The notes below the pieces were generated by a model. That model was not told the origin of the DNA and did not search any database. It saw only the letters and a program-made list of their open reading frames with translations. A program made the position numbers and the translations under genes. Positions 30,848-40,700 of a stretch of 64,000 bases of DNA are shown piece after piece. Within the stretch, counting starts at the first letter, position 1. The number at the start of each line of letters is the position of its first letter. The DNA is from Actinomycetota bacterium. Lineage in GTDB: Bacteria > Actinomycetota > Nitriliruptoria > Nitriliruptorales > JAHWKO01. Location of the stretch: assembly GCA_019347675.1 (NCBI GenBank), contig JAHWKW010000005.1, positions 101,263-165,262 of the forward strand, written 5' to 3'.

Positions 30848-33229
30848 GTGACGGTTGCCCGCACCTGGCTGGCGCTGACGGTGGCGGTGGCGATGGTGGC
30901 GACCGTGCTGGTGGGAGCGCCTTCCGCTGCGGACGCCGCCAGCTGCCCGCCGCCCGGTGGAGCCGACACGCCGTTCGTCGCCGACCCGGCGGTCACGTCC
31001 GACAAGGACGTCGCCGTCGTCGGCGGCGGGTGGGGTCACGGCGTGGGGATGAGCCAGTACGGCGCCCAGGGGGGGGCGCTGTCGGGCTGCGACTACCGCA
31101 CGATCCTCGGCGCGTACTACCCGGGGACGCAGGTCGACAACCAGGCCAGCCCCCCGGTCGTCCGGGTCGGCCTGCTCGACCCCCGCTCGCAGGCCAACGG
31201 CGCGACCGTGGCGGTGACAGCCGAGGACGGCGACGTGCGCTGGGAGATGCACCCGTGCTCGGATCCGGCCATCGGGTGCACCGGTTCGGGGGCGACGACG
31301 CAGGTCGGGGTGCAGCGCGGGGGCAGCACCTGGAACGTGCGTGCGTCGGGTTCCGGCGAGTACGTCATCACGGAGGCAGTCACCGGCGCCGAGGTGTTCC
31401 GGGGCGGCAACATGTACGACGAGCTCGACGCGCTGCACGACGGCACCGTCGTCAGGATCGCGACGCCGACGCTGACCCGCCGCAGCCGCTGGGGTCTCAC
31501 CCGGTTCGATTCGGTTGCCGGCGGTGACGGGAAGCTCTACGTGGTCGAGCACATCACCGGCGGCAACGGGGCGAGCGCCATCGACCGCTACCTGTGGGGG
31601 TTGGAGGAGGTCCCGGCGAGCTGGCACGTCGAAGCGCTCAAGAGCCAGGCTCTGGCCGGACGTTCCTACGCCCACAACCGCATCGGGCTGGCGTCACGGC
31701 AGCGCGACTGCCGCTGCGACCTGTACCCGACCACGGCCGACCAGCACTGGACGGGGTGGCAGCGGGAGCACGACGATCAGGTCGCCACCGGCGGCCGGTG
31801 GAAGACCGCCGTCACGGCCACCGCCGGGCAGGTCCCGCGCTACCGGGACCCGGCCACGGGCGCCGCACGGATCGTCGAGGCGTTCTACTCGTCATCGCAC
31901 GGCGGGTGGAGCGACAGCGCGCTCGACGTCTGGGGCACGGAGGTGCCCTACCTCAAGGCGGTCGACACGTCGAACTGGGAGCGGGCGGCCAACAACCCGC
32001 GGCAACGGTGGACGGTCGGCTTCACCAACGCTGACCTGGCCACGCGGTTCCAACTGGCGTCGTTCGAGTCGTTGACGGTCGAGACCCGCGGGGCGGGGGG
32101 ACGACCGACGACCCGGGACGTCAACGGCGACAGCGCACCCGACGGCGCGAAGGTCGTGGGGACGATCCAGAAGGCCGACGGGACCATCGAGCGGGTGGCC
32201 CGCTGGTTCTCCGGCGAGCAGCTGCGCTGGAAGCTCGGGGTGTACTCCGCGCTCGTCCACGTCCAGGCGGTGCCGCGCGTCCCGACGCTGCGGTTGCAGG
32301 ATCTGGACAACCGCCACCGCATCGGGACCTCGGTCGCGATGTCGCGGCACGGGTGGCCACAGGGCGCCGGTGCCGTGGTGATCGCCCGCGCCGACGAGGC
32401 CGCCGACGCGCTCGCCGGGGCGGCGCTGGCCGGGAAGCTGCACGCCCCGCTGTTGACCACCGGCTCGGAGGCGCTGCATCCCCTCGTGTCCGGTGAGGTG
32501 GCTCGACTGGGTGCGACCGCCGCGTACCTGCTCGGCGGGGACAAGGCCCTGTCACCCCAGGTCGCGGCCGATCTGCGTCGAGCCGGGGTGAACGACGTCC
32601 AGCGCCTCTCCGGCCCGACGCGGGTCGAGACGGCCGCCGCGATCGCTCGGCGGCTACAGCCGGTCCCGGCTGGTACCGCCTATCTGGTGTTCAGCGCGCC
32701 CGGGCACCCGCGGAGCTGGCCGGACGCGCTTGCGGTGTCGGGCCCCGCGGCCCGGCTCGCCCGGGCGGGAACGCCGCGCCCCGTGCTTGTCACTGGGACG
32801 AGCGTGCCGGACGCCACGTGGCAGGTGCTCCGGGAGCTGCTGGTGCGAGAGGTCGTGCTCGTCGGCGGGGAAGCCACGATCCCGGCGAGCGTGCGCAGTG
32901 AGCTGGAGGCCCGTGGCTTCTCCGTGCGCCGCCTGGCGGGGCGTGAACGCTACGCGACGAGCCGCGCGGTCGCCGAGGACGTGCCTGCACCGGCCGGCAC
33001 GTTGCTGGTCGCGACCGGCGACAACTTCCCCGACGGGTTGTCCGCCGGCGCCCTGGCGGGGCGCTTGGACGTGACGTTCGTCCTGGTCCCCGGCGGGCAG
33101 CTCGACGAGGACAGCCGCGCCTGGGTCCGGGCGCTGCGCTGGGGGGATCCACGACTGCTGGTGGCGGGGGGGTCCGCCGCCGTCTCGGATGCCACTGTGG
33201 GAGGCCTGCAGGCCGCCCTGGCGTCGTAG
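30848..33229 (+). CDS. Secreted SpoIID/LytB-domain protein with cell-wall-binding-2 repeats
   Basis: A signal peptide (LALTVAVAMVATVLVGAPSA) precedes a SpoIID domain. The segment GGWGHGVGMSQYGAQGGAL with YRTILGAYYPGT comes first, followed by YLWGLEEVPASWHVEALKSQ and ALAGRSYAHNR, which is the order common in actinobacterial 'amidase enhancer' proteins. From about residue 480 to the end lie three cell-wall-binding-2 (PF04122) repeats, seen as ADEAADALAGAALAGKLHAP, YLLGGDKALSPQV, RLSGPTRVETAAAIA, VLVGGEATIPASV and RLAGRERYATSRAVA. I infer a wall-anchored protein that opens or processes peptidoglycan. The GTG at 30848 fits a GAGG site 8 nt upstream; a GTG at 30839 is the alternative. Confidence 0.83.
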   Translation: MTVARTWLALTVAVAMVATVLVGAPSAADAASCPPPGGADTPFVADPAVTSDKDVAVVGGGWGHGVGMSQYGAQGGALSGCDYRTILGAYYPGTQVDNQASPPVVRVGLLDPRSQANGATVAVTAEDGDVRWEMHPCSDPAIGCTGSGATTQVGVQRGGSTWNVRASGSGEYVITEAVTGAEVFRGGNMYDELDALHDGTVVRIATPTLTRRSRWGLTRFDSVAGGDGKLYVVEHITGGNGASAIDRYLWGLEEVPASWHVEALKSQALAGRSYAHNRIGLASRQRDCRCDLYPTTADQHWTGWQREHDDQVATGGRWKTAVTATAGQVPRYRDPATGAARIVEAFYSSSHGGWSDSALDVWGTEVPYLKAVDTSNWERAANNPRQRWTVGFTNADLATRFQLASFESLTVETRGAGGRPTTRDVNGDSAPDGAKVVGTIQKADGTIERVARWFSGEQLRWKLGVYSALVHVQAVPRVPTLRLQDLDNRHRIGTSVAMSRHGWPQGAGAVVIARADEAADALAGAALAGKLHAPLLTTGSEALHPLVSGEVARLGATAAYLLGGDKALSPQVAADLRRAGVNDVQRLSGPTRVETAAAIARRLQPVPAGTAYLVFSAPGHPRSWPDALAVSGPAARLARAGTPRPVLVTGTSVPDATWQVLRELLVREVVLVGGEATIPASVRSELEARGFSVRRLAGRERYATSRAVAEDVPAPAGTLLVATGDNFPDGLSAGALAGRLDVTFVLVPGGQLDEDSRAWVRALRWGDPRLLVAGGSAAVSDATVGGLQAALAS

Positions 33230-33258
33230 CGGCGGTCGACGGGTTGGGTCAGCGGTGG

Positions 33259-33291
33259 GCGGCCCGGCGCACGGTTGGATGCGCGGGCCGC
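33259..33291. terminator. Strong hairpin between convergent genes, probable terminator
   Basis: GCGGCCCGGCGCA pairs with TGCGCGGGCCGC across an 8-nt loop, giving a 12-bp stem with one bulged G. It lies in the 111-bp gap between the SpoIID gene and the HNH endonuclease gene, so it could end transcription from both sides. There is no U-tract, which is usual in such genomes. Confidence 0.5.
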
Positions 33292-33340
33292 TGTTGGACA
33301 TGGGGCCTGGCAGCGTGTCCGTTCGGCTTGTGGCGCCCTG

Positions 33341-34660
33341 TTAGAAGGGTAGGTCGGGGTCGTGGTCGAGTGGCAGTTGCGGGTCGTCGCCGGGGGCGGG
33401 TGGGGCGTTGCCGTTGCTTGCGGCGGGTTGGGGTGGGGGGCGGCGCAGGTGGGTGCCGGGCGGCAGGCGCCGGTAGACGCGCCCGCGGCGTTGGATCGTG
33501 ACCTCGCCGGTGTCGCCGTCGACCGAGATCTTCCAGCCGTAGCGGTGGACCTGGCGCAGGTGCGTCGCCTTGGACAGGCACACCAGGTTCTCCGGAACGT
33601 GCGTACCGTGGGGGCGCGCGGCGATGTGGTGGATCTGGGTCCACCCCACCGGCGCACGCGAGCCGGGGAAGCGGTCACCCAGGTCGCGGGCGCGCACGGC
33701 CAGGCGGACGTCTTTGGGGATGTCCTTGGCGTTGACCTTGGCTGACACCGCCAACGGACGCGCCCCGGCGAACAGCACCACCTGCAGGTCGGCGTCGCGG
33801 GCCAGGCGCTCCAGGGTCGCCGCACAGATCGTGGGCAGGTACCCGGGGGCGTTGACCTCCAGCATGCCCGCGGCCGTCTCGGTGACCCGGTCCAGGTCGC
33901 AGTGGATGACCACCGACGGGCGCGCCCGCCCCGCGCCGGTGCCCGCCAGCGATTGGGCGCACACCTCGATCAGCGCATCCGCGCGGGCCGTGGCCAACGG
34001 TCGTTGCTCACCGGGTTCGGGGTCGCGGCCCGCCCCGTCGAGGTGCACGCGACGGTCGATGGCGTTGAGCGCGGTCGCGGTCGACACCGCATCGAACTCC
34101 CCGTACCACCTCGAGCGCCCGTCGAAGGCCAGCTGCACCGCCAAGAAGTTGGCGCGCTCCGCGCGGCGTTCACGCGCCCGGACCCGGCGGGTGCCAGCCA
34201 GCTCATCGGCCGCACGGTCCACCGCCCACAGCAGCTGATCAGGGTCGAAACCGTCGATGTCGTCGACCGACGCGCCGATGCGCCCGTCCAACACCTGGCG
34301 GTCTTCGACGGTCAGGTCACGGGCGCGGCCCACGATGCGGCGCACCTGCGACCACGACAGGCGCCCGTCGTTGAACAGCCCCGCGGTCACCGGCAGGTGG
34401 CGCAGCACCTGACTGGCGGTGATCAACACCCACCGCTCAGCCCCCGTCAGATGGTGGGCGGCGGCCAGGTGCAGATCCAACGGCAACCCCTCCACCTGCT
34501 CGGCCACCCCCGCCGCGTGCAGCTCGCCCACCAGCTCCACGATCGCGGCGTCCAGGCGGTTTCGCTCCTCCAGCAGGCGCCCCAACTCGCCCAGCGCCCC
34601 AACCCCCCGCGCGGCCGTGGCCTCACCCACCCGCTCGCGGTCTTCGGTTCCCACAGCCAT
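33341..34660 (-). CDS. DUF222 / HNH endonuclease domain protein (13E12 family)
   Basis: The protein has 439 residues. The large N-terminal DUF222 region (to about residue 310) includes LAAAHHLTGAERWVLITASQ and RLSWSQVRRIVGRARDL. The HNH nuclease follows, with GWTQIHHIAARPHGTHVPEN and LVCLSKATHL (His-His, Asn and His of the beta-beta-alpha metal site). The last 50 residues are proline-rich. This family is multicopy in many actinobacteria and is called the 13E12 repeat family in mycobacteria. The ATG at 34660 is set by GGGAG 6 nt upstream; another ATG at 34666 abuts that site. A likely LexA operator lies upstream, suggesting DNA-damage induction. Confidence 0.85.
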   Translation of the reverse strand: MAVGTEDRERVGEATAARGVGALGELGRLLEERNRLDAAIVELVGELHAAGVAEQVEGLPLDLHLAAAHHLTGAERWVLITASQVLRHLPVTAGLFNDGRLSWSQVRRIVGRARDLTVEDRQVLDGRIGASVDDIDGFDPDQLLWAVDRAADELAGTRRVRARERRAERANFLAVQLAFDGRSRWYGEFDAVSTATALNAIDRRVHLDGAGRDPEPGEQRPLATARADALIEVCAQSLAGTGAGRARPSVVIHCDLDRVTETAAGMLEVNAPGYLPTICAATLERLARDADLQVVLFAGARPLAVSAKVNAKDIPKDVRLAVRARDLGDRFPGSRAPVGWTQIHHIAARPHGTHVPENLVCLSKATHLRQVHRYGWKISVDGDTGEVTIQRRGRVYRRLPPGTHLRRPPPQPAASNGNAPPAPGDDPQLPLDHDPDLPF

Positions 34661-34698
34661 CGCCATCTCCCTGGAGACTCTGTCACCGAACCCTGTTA

Positions 34699-34714
34699 CC
34701 GAACTTGTGTTCGA
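34699..34714. promoter_or_regulatory. Probable LexA (SOS) box upstream of the DUF222-HNH gene
   Basis: CCGAAC-TTGT-GTTCGA differs at one base from the actinobacterial SOS consensus TCGAAC-N4-GTTCGA. It overlaps a 15-bp perfect inverted repeat (TGTTCGAGTCGAACA, 34708-34722). On the gene's strand a TAGTGT -10 box (34720-34725) lies just before it, so bound LexA would cover the transcription start, about 40 bp ahead of the ATG. Confidence 0.65.
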
Positions 34715-34800
34715 GTCGAACACTACCAACGCCCTGCGACATCCAGCGTCGACGTCAAACCGAACCTGGGGAAAACCCGCCGTCCCTATGGGCGGCCGGC

Positions 34801-35020
34801 TCACGTCGACGAGACCAGCGCCACCAGCAGGTGCGCGAACGCGTCGGCGAGTCGCAGACGGCCGTCATCCAGCGTCAGGACACGGCCGGTGAGCAGCTCC
34901 CGCGCCCCGTCGGTGCCCCGCACCTGCACGACCGTGTCCCCCCACCTCTCCCCCGCCGGCCACCCCCGCCGCCGATCGCAAGGGCGCACCGCGGCGTGAG
35001 AGCGGCGATCCACTCGTCGG
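34801..35020 (-). pseudogene. Decayed C-terminal fragment, possibly maltooligosyltrehalose synthase (treY)
   Basis: Across a frameshift the minus strand reads ADEWIAALTPRCALAI, then GERWGDTVVQV, RELLTGRVL and LRLADAFAHLLVALV before a TGA at 34801. That resembles the end of TreY (WGDT.V.LPG, LLTG, R..LA.LLA..PVALL). Nothing upstream extends the match, because the pyrF gene starts 78 bp away on the same strand. I take it as a remnant of an older gene. Confidence 0.35.
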
Positions 35021-35097
35021 CGCGCCGGCACATACCCCAACTCCCGCCTGACCGTGCCGCCACCGCCACGACGTCGCCGGCGGTAACGACCTGGCCG

Positions 35098-35841
35098 TCA
35101 GCGCGGCCAGCTGGCCGCGGCGAGGATGGCCCTCGCGGCGGCGACCGGGTCGTGGGAGCCGGTGATGGGGCGACCGACCACCAGGTGGGTCGCTCCGGCC
35201 GCCAGGGCTTCGGCCGGTGTGGCGGCCCGTGCGTGCTCGTCGGTTGGGCTGCCCGACGGACGCACCCCCGGGGTGACCACCACCGGGTCGGATCCCACGG
35301 CGGCCCGGACGCCGCGCACGTCCCAAGGCGCACACACAACGCCCGGCGCGCCGGCGGCGACCGCCTGCGCGGCCAGGTGCGGCGTCTGGACGGCGGCGGG
35401 CGGCACGTTCATCGCCGACAGATCCTGGTCGGAGAGGCTGGTCAGCACGGTGACGGCCAGGACCATCGGCGCCGGGGAAGCCGCCGGGGCGCCGGCCGCC
35501 ATTCCCTCGACCGCGGCGGCGACCATCGCGGCGCCTCCACCGGCGTGCACGGTCAGCATCGCCACGCCCAGTGCGGCGTAGGTGCGTGCCGCGCGGGCGA
35601 CCACGCTGGGGATGTCATGCAGCTTGAGGTCGAGGAAGACCGGGGCGTACTTGCCCAGCTCCCGGACCGCGGCTGGGCCGTGCGCCCCGAACAGCAGGTG
35701 GCCGACCTTGATGTGTCCGGCCACGCCGTCGAGCGTGCGCGCGACCGCGATCGCCTCGGCGAGGTCGTCGGTGTCGACCGCGACGATCAGGGGGTTGGCC
35801 GGCAGGGGGTTGGCCGGGTGGCCTGCTCCCGTCGCCGTCAC
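35098..35841 (-). CDS. pyrF: Orotidine 5'-phosphate decarboxylase
   Basis: This is the last step of UMP synthesis, decarboxylating OMP. The 247 residues match the short (group 1) form and not the roughly 280-residue actinobacterial form. The catalytic Asp-x-Lys-x-x-Asp array is in DLKLHDIPSVV, preceded by FIKV-like HIKVGHLLFG; phosphate-binding VTPGVRPSG and LVVGRPITGSHDP close the barrel. The GTG overlaps the pyrD stop (GTGA). It is the promoter-distal gene of the eight-gene pyr operon; a decayed treY-like fragment follows. Confidence 0.92.
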   Translation of the reverse strand: MTATGAGHPANPLPANPLIVAVDTDDLAEAIAVARTLDGVAGHIKVGHLLFGAHGPAAVRELGKYAPVFLDLKLHDIPSVVARAARTYAALGVAMLTVHAGGGAAMVAAAVEGMAAGAPAASPAPMVLAVTVLTSLSDQDLSAMNVPPAAVQTPHLAAQAVAAGAPGVVCAPWDVRGVRAAVGSDPVVVTPGVRPSGSPTDEHARAATPAEALAAGATHLVVGRPITGSHDPVAAARAILAAASWPR

Positions 35842-36827
35842 GGCCCGGTGTCGAGGGCACCGCGCAGCTCGCGCACCGCGGCGATCCCGCGCGCGTCGCA
35901 CCACCGGTTCAGATCCTGGAGGATCGACAGGGCCGCGAACGGGTCGGTGAAGTTCGCGGTCCCGACCGCGACGGCGTCGGCGCCGGCGAGCATCAGCTCC
36001 ACAGCGTCGTCGACGCTGGCGACCCCTCCCATCCCGATGATCGGCACATCGGGGAGCGCCTGACGGACCTGCCAGATCGCTCGCACCGCGATCGGCCGGA
36101 TCGCGGGTCCCGACAGGCCACCGACGGTGTTGGCGAGCTTGGGGCGTCTGGTGTCGACGTCGATGGCCATGCCCAGCAGCGTGTTGATCAGCGACACGCC
36201 GGTCGCCCCGGCCTCGACCACGGCCCGGGCGATCTGCGTGATGTCGGTGACGTCGGGGGTGAGCTTGGCGAAGACCGGGACGTCGGCCTCGCGGCGCACC
36301 GCGTCGATGACGGTCGCGGACGAGTCCGCCCTGCACGCGAAGACGATGTTGCGATCCTCGACGTTCGGGCACGAGATGTTCACCTCGAGCGCGACCACGC
36401 CCCCCTGACGCCGCAGCCGGCGGGCGAGGTTGCGGTACTCGTCCACCGTCTTCCCCGCGATCGACACGACCACCGGAACGCCGCGCTGCTGCAGCCACGG
36501 CAGGTCCTTGGCGATCCACCGCTCGATCCCCGGGTTCTGCAACCCGATCGCGTTGAGCATCCCCGACGCTGTCTCCGCCATCCGGGGCGGGGGCAGGCCC
36601 TCGCGCGGTTCCACGGTGATCGATTTGACGATCACGGCGCCCAGGCGGTTGACGTCGTAGAAGCGGTCGATCTCGCGTCCGCTGGCGAAGCACCCCGATG
36701 CAGCCAGGATCGGGTTGGCCAGCCGCAACCTGCCCAGCTCCACGGCGAGGTCGACGGCGGCCCGCGAGTCCTCGTCGACACGCCGAGCTCGCGTGACCAC
36801 CACGTCGGAGCGCGACTGGCGGCTCAC
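35838..36827 (-). CDS. pyrD: Dihydroorotate dehydrogenase, catalytic subunit (class 1B, NAD-linked)
   Basis: The enzyme oxidises dihydroorotate to orotate with FMN. The 329 residues include NPILAASGCFASG, VKSITVEPREGLPPPR, NAIGLQNPGIE, and VNISCPNVED, whose Cys near residue 153 is the class 1B catalytic base. GMGGVASVDDAVELMLAGAD and AVGTANF bind FMN phosphate. Class 1B needs an electron-transfer partner, and pyrK lies directly upstream with a GTGA overlap. The protein therefore works as a soluble PyrDK complex passing electrons to NAD+, unlike the quinone-linked class 2 enzyme of mycobacteria. Confidence 0.93.
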   Translation of the reverse strand: MSRQSRSDVVVTRARRVDEDSRAAVDLAVELGRLRLANPILAASGCFASGREIDRFYDVNRLGAVIVKSITVEPREGLPPPRMAETASGMLNAIGLQNPGIERWIAKDLPWLQQRGVPVVVSIAGKTVDEYRNLARRLRRQGGVVALEVNISCPNVEDRNIVFACRADSSATVIDAVRREADVPVFAKLTPDVTDITQIARAVVEAGATGVSLINTLLGMAIDVDTRRPKLANTVGGLSGPAIRPIAVRAIWQVRQALPDVPIIGMGGVASVDDAVELMLAGADAVAVGTANFTDPFAALSILQDLNRWCDARGIAAVRELRGALDTGP

Positions 36828-37774
36828 CAGCGGTCCTCCTCGCCGGACCGTGCAGTGGCCACCCGCGGGACCGGCGCGCCGACGTTGGGCAGGAACTCCT
36901 CGTCGACCGGAGCCGGGACCCAGCGGCTCTCGTCCCATGCCACCCTCGCGCCGTTGAACACCGGCCCGTCGATGCACGACCGCTTCATGCGCACACGGCC
37001 ATCCTTGCCGCGGACTGGGACGACGCAGGTCCAGCAGACCCCGGTGGCGCACGCCATGTGCTCCTCGACGGCGATCTGGCAGGGCAGACGGAGCTCGCCG
37101 CACACGCGCGCGACCTCGCGCAGCATCGGCATCGGCCCGCAGCCGTACACGACACCGGTCCCATGATCGCGTGCCACGTCCGGCAGCGCATCGGTGACCC
37201 GGCCGCGGAGGCCGTACGACCCGTCGTCGGTGGTGAACGTGACGCTGGCGCTGGTGCGTTTGGCCTCGATCGCGTTGAAGATCCGCTCGCCGGTCGCGGC
37301 CCCGAGCAGCATGTCGACCCGCTGGCCCTCGGCGCGCAACCGCTCGGCGAGGAAGAACAGCGGGGCGGCTCCGTACCCGCCGCCCACCACCAGGCACGGG
37401 ACCCGCTGCGCGGGGACGGGGAAGACGTTGCCCAGCGGACCGACGACGTCGAGGATCTCGTGGGGTGCGCGTTCGGCCAGCCACGCCGTCCCGGGCCCGT
37501 GCGGGTCGAGGATGAACTCGACCGTCCCCACCCACGGCCCCTGACGCGATGTGCGGTAGATCGAGAATGGTCGGCGCAGCAGGGCGCCGCGGCACTCGAC
37601 CGCGACGTTGACGAACTGGCCCGGCAGTGCCCGTTCAGCGATCTGCGGTGCGGCGACCGTCAGCGAGACGTAGGCACCCTCCGGGCGGCGCCCGACGACC
37701 TCGCACACCGCACGCACCGGCCCGTCGGGGCGCCCGAAGACCGTCTGGCCGCGCGGCCGCAGGTGCGCACTCAC
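36824..37774 (-). CDS. pyrK: Dihydroorotate dehydrogenase electron-transfer subunit
   Basis: This subunit carries FAD and a 2Fe-2S cluster that hand electrons from PyrD to NAD+. The 316 residues are longer than usual (about 260), with about 40 extra residues at the C-terminus. FAD-binding [11 protein letters not shown]-binding [29 protein letters not shown], and the cluster ligands in [15 protein letters not shown] with a later SCIDGPVF are all present. The GTG start overlaps the carB stop. The same frame stays open far into carB without similarity, so that extension is a shadow. Confidence 0.9.
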   Translation of the reverse strand: MSAHLRPRGQTVFGRPDGPVRAVCEVVGRRPEGAYVSLTVAAPQIAERALPGQFVNVAVECRGALLRRPFSIYRTSRQGPWVGTVEFILDPHGPGTAWLAERAPHEILDVVGPLGNVFPVPAQRVPCLVVGGGYGAAPLFFLAERLRAEGQRVDMLLGAATGERIFNAIEAKRTSASVTFTTDDGSYGLRGRVTDALPDVARDHGTGVVYGCGPMPMLREVARVCGELRLPCQIAVEEHMACATGVCWTCVVPVRGKDGRVRMKRSCIDGPVFNGARVAWDESRWVPAPVDEEFLPNVGAPVPRVATARSGEEDRW

Positions 37775-40700
37775 GTTCCGGCTCCCAGGCGGGCGTGGTG
37801 GTCCTGCAGCGGGCGGACCACGAGCGGACCGGCCTGCAGCGACTCGATCCCCTGGATCGCGGCCAGGATCCCCGACATCGTCGTGATGCACGGCACGCCG
37901 TGGGTCACCGCGGCGGTCCGGATCAGGTAGCCGTCGCCGCGCGGCCCGATCCCGTACGGCGTGTTGAGGATCAGATCGACGTCGCCGTCGCCGATCAGGT
38001 CCACCACGTGGGGACCCGCGCCCGTCTCGGAGACCTTCCGCACCACGCCGGCGGGGACACCGGCACGCTGGAGCACCTCCGCGGTGCCGTCGGTGGCGAC
38101 CACCTCGAACCCCAGGTCGACCAGGCGCTTGACGGGGAACACGATCGCGCGCTTGTCGCGGTTGGCGACCGAGACGAACACGGTCCCGCCCGTGGGCAGC
38201 ACCATCGTCCCGGTCCCCGCCTGCGACTTGGCGAAGGCCGCCCCGAACGAGTCGTCGATGCCCATCACCTCGCCCGTGGAGCGCATCTCGGGACCCAGGA
38301 GCGCATCCACCCCCGGGAAGCGGTCGAAGGGCAGCACCGCCTCCTTCACCGCGATGTGCTCGAGCGTCAGGCCGGTGGTGGCGTCGACCGGCGGGACCAG
38401 ACCGTCGTGGCGCAGGTCCGCGAGGCGGTCGCCGGCCATCACCCGCGCGGCGATCTTCGCCAACGGCACGCCGGTCGCTTTGGACACGAACGGCACGGTC
38501 CGCGACGCGCGCGGGTTGGCCTCGATCACGTACATCACGTCGTCTTTGAGGGCCAGCTGGACGTTGACGAGGCCCACCACCCCCAGACCGCGGGCGATGG
38601 CCGAGATGTACTGGCGGACCGTGGCCAGGTGGCTGCGGCTCAGCGTGTACGGGGGGATCACGCACGCCGAGTCCCCGGAGTGGATCCCGGCCTCCTCGAT
38701 GTGCTCGAGGACCCCGCCGACGTACAGCTCCTCGCCGTCGAAGACCGCGTCGACGTCCAGCTCGATGGCGTCCTCGAGGAACCGGTCCACGAGGATCGCC
38801 GGGGCTGCCGGCCAGCCGCCGTGGTCGACGTCGGAGGCGGCCACCGCTGAGGCGAGGTACCGCTCCAGCATCTGTTCGTTGTAGACGATCTCCATCGCCC
38901 GTCCGCCGAGCACGTACGAGGGGCGGACCAGCACGGGGTAGCCGATCGAGCCGGCCACCGTCCGGGCCTCCTCGAACGAGCGGGCCACCCCACCGGCCGG
39001 CATCGGGATGCCCAGCCGGCGCATCAGATCGCCGAACCGGCCGCGGTCCTCGGCCATGTCGATGGCGTCGGGGGGGGTCCCCAGGATCTTCACGCCCGCG
39101 CGCTCCAGCGCGCCGGCGAGCTTCAACGGGGTCTGCCCACCGAACGCGACCAACACCCCGACCGGCGCCTCGCGGTCGCACACGCCCAGGACGTCCTCGA
39201 ACGTCAGCGGCTCGAAGTACAGCCGGTCGGCGGTGTCGTAGTCGGTCGAGACGGTCTCGGGGTTGCAGTTGACCATGATCGTCTCGTACCCGGCCTCCTG
39301 CAGCGCGAAGACCGCGTGCACGCAGCAGTAGTCGAACTCGACGCCCTGCCCGATCCGGTTCGGTCCGCTGCCCAGGACCATCACCTTGGGCCGTTCCGAC
39401 TCGGTGACCTCGTCCTCCTCCTCGTACGTGGAGTAGTGGTAGGGGGTGTAGGCCTCGAACTCGGCGGCGCAGGTGTCCACCGTCTTGAACACCGGGGACA
39501 GGCCCAGTTCCCGTCTGCGGGCGCGGACCTGGTCCTCGGTGGCGTGCAGCAGCGCCGCGATCTGCGCGTCGGCGAACCCGTCGCGTTTCGCGGCCAGCAG
39601 CAGGTCGCGGTCGAGGGCCGCGAGGCGCTCCACGGCGCGCAGCTGCTTGCGCCGCTCGACCAGCTGGGCGAGCTGATCGACGAACCACGGGTCCCACCCG
39701 CTGGCCGCCGCGACGTGATCGACCGTGTGGCCGCGGCTGAGCGCCTCGTCGACCGCGGTCCACCGGCCCGCGGTCGACGTGCGCAGCAGCCGGTCGAGCT
39801 CGTCGGCGGTCACGTCCACCACCCCGCGGTGCGGCCCGGACCCGTCCGGCCCGGGCCGGACGCCGGCCGCCCCGAAACCGGTCTCGCCGTCCTCGAGCGA
39901 CCGCAGTGCCTTCTGGAACGACTCCTTGAACGTCCGCCCGATCGCCATCACCTCCCCGACGGATTTCATCCGGGTCGTCAGGACGTGGTCGGCGCCGGCG
40001 AACTTCTCGAAGTTGAACCGTGGGACCTTGACGACGACGTAATCGATGGTGGGCTCGAACGCCGCACGGGTCTTGCGGGTGATGTCGTTGGCGATCTCGT
40101 CGAGGGTGTAGCCGATCGCGAGCTTTGCGGCGATCTTCGCGATCGGGAAGCCGGTGGCTTTCGACGCGAGCGCCGACGAGCGCGACACGCGTGGGTTCAT
40201 CTCGATCACGACCTGGCGGCCGGTTGCCGGGTCGACCGCGAACTGCACGTTCGACCCGCCGGTCTCCACCCCGATGCGGCGCATCACCGTGAACGCCGCG
40301 TCGCGCATCTGCTGGTACTCGCGGTCGGACAGGGTCATGGCCGGTGCCACCGTGATCGAGTCGCCGGTGTGGACCCCCATCGGGTCGAGGTTCTCGATCG
40401 GGCAGATCACGACGCAGTTGTCGAGCCGGTCGCGCATCACCTCGAGCTCGTACTCCTTCCAGCCCAGGACCGACTCCTCGACCAGGACCTGGTGCACCGG
40501 CGAGTCGGCCAGACCCTGGCGGATCATCTCGCGCAGCTCCGCCTCGTCGCGGGCGATGCCGCCGCCTTTCCCCCCCAGCGTGTACGACGGTCGCAGCACC
40601 AGCGGGTAGCCGAGTTCGGCGGCGGCGGCCAGCGCCTGTTCCACCGTGCGCACGTACGTCGAGTGCGGCGTCTCGAGCCCGCACTCGACCATGGCGTCCT

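Noticed and set aside
33229..33341. Search for a small gene between the SpoIID gene and the HNH gene
   Set aside because: The 111 bp contain only the strong hairpin; no start with a ribosome site is present.
34708..34722. Perfect 15-bp palindrome TGTTCGAGTCGAACA as a separate operator
   Set aside because: It overlaps the better match to the SOS consensus by seven bases and is probably part of, or incidental to, that site.
36824..40684. Open frame of 1286 codons on the minus strand spanning pyrK and most of carB
   Set aside because: Only the last 316 codons match PyrK. The rest is an Arg-rich shadow of carB in another frame, and CarB similarity is continuous in its own frame.
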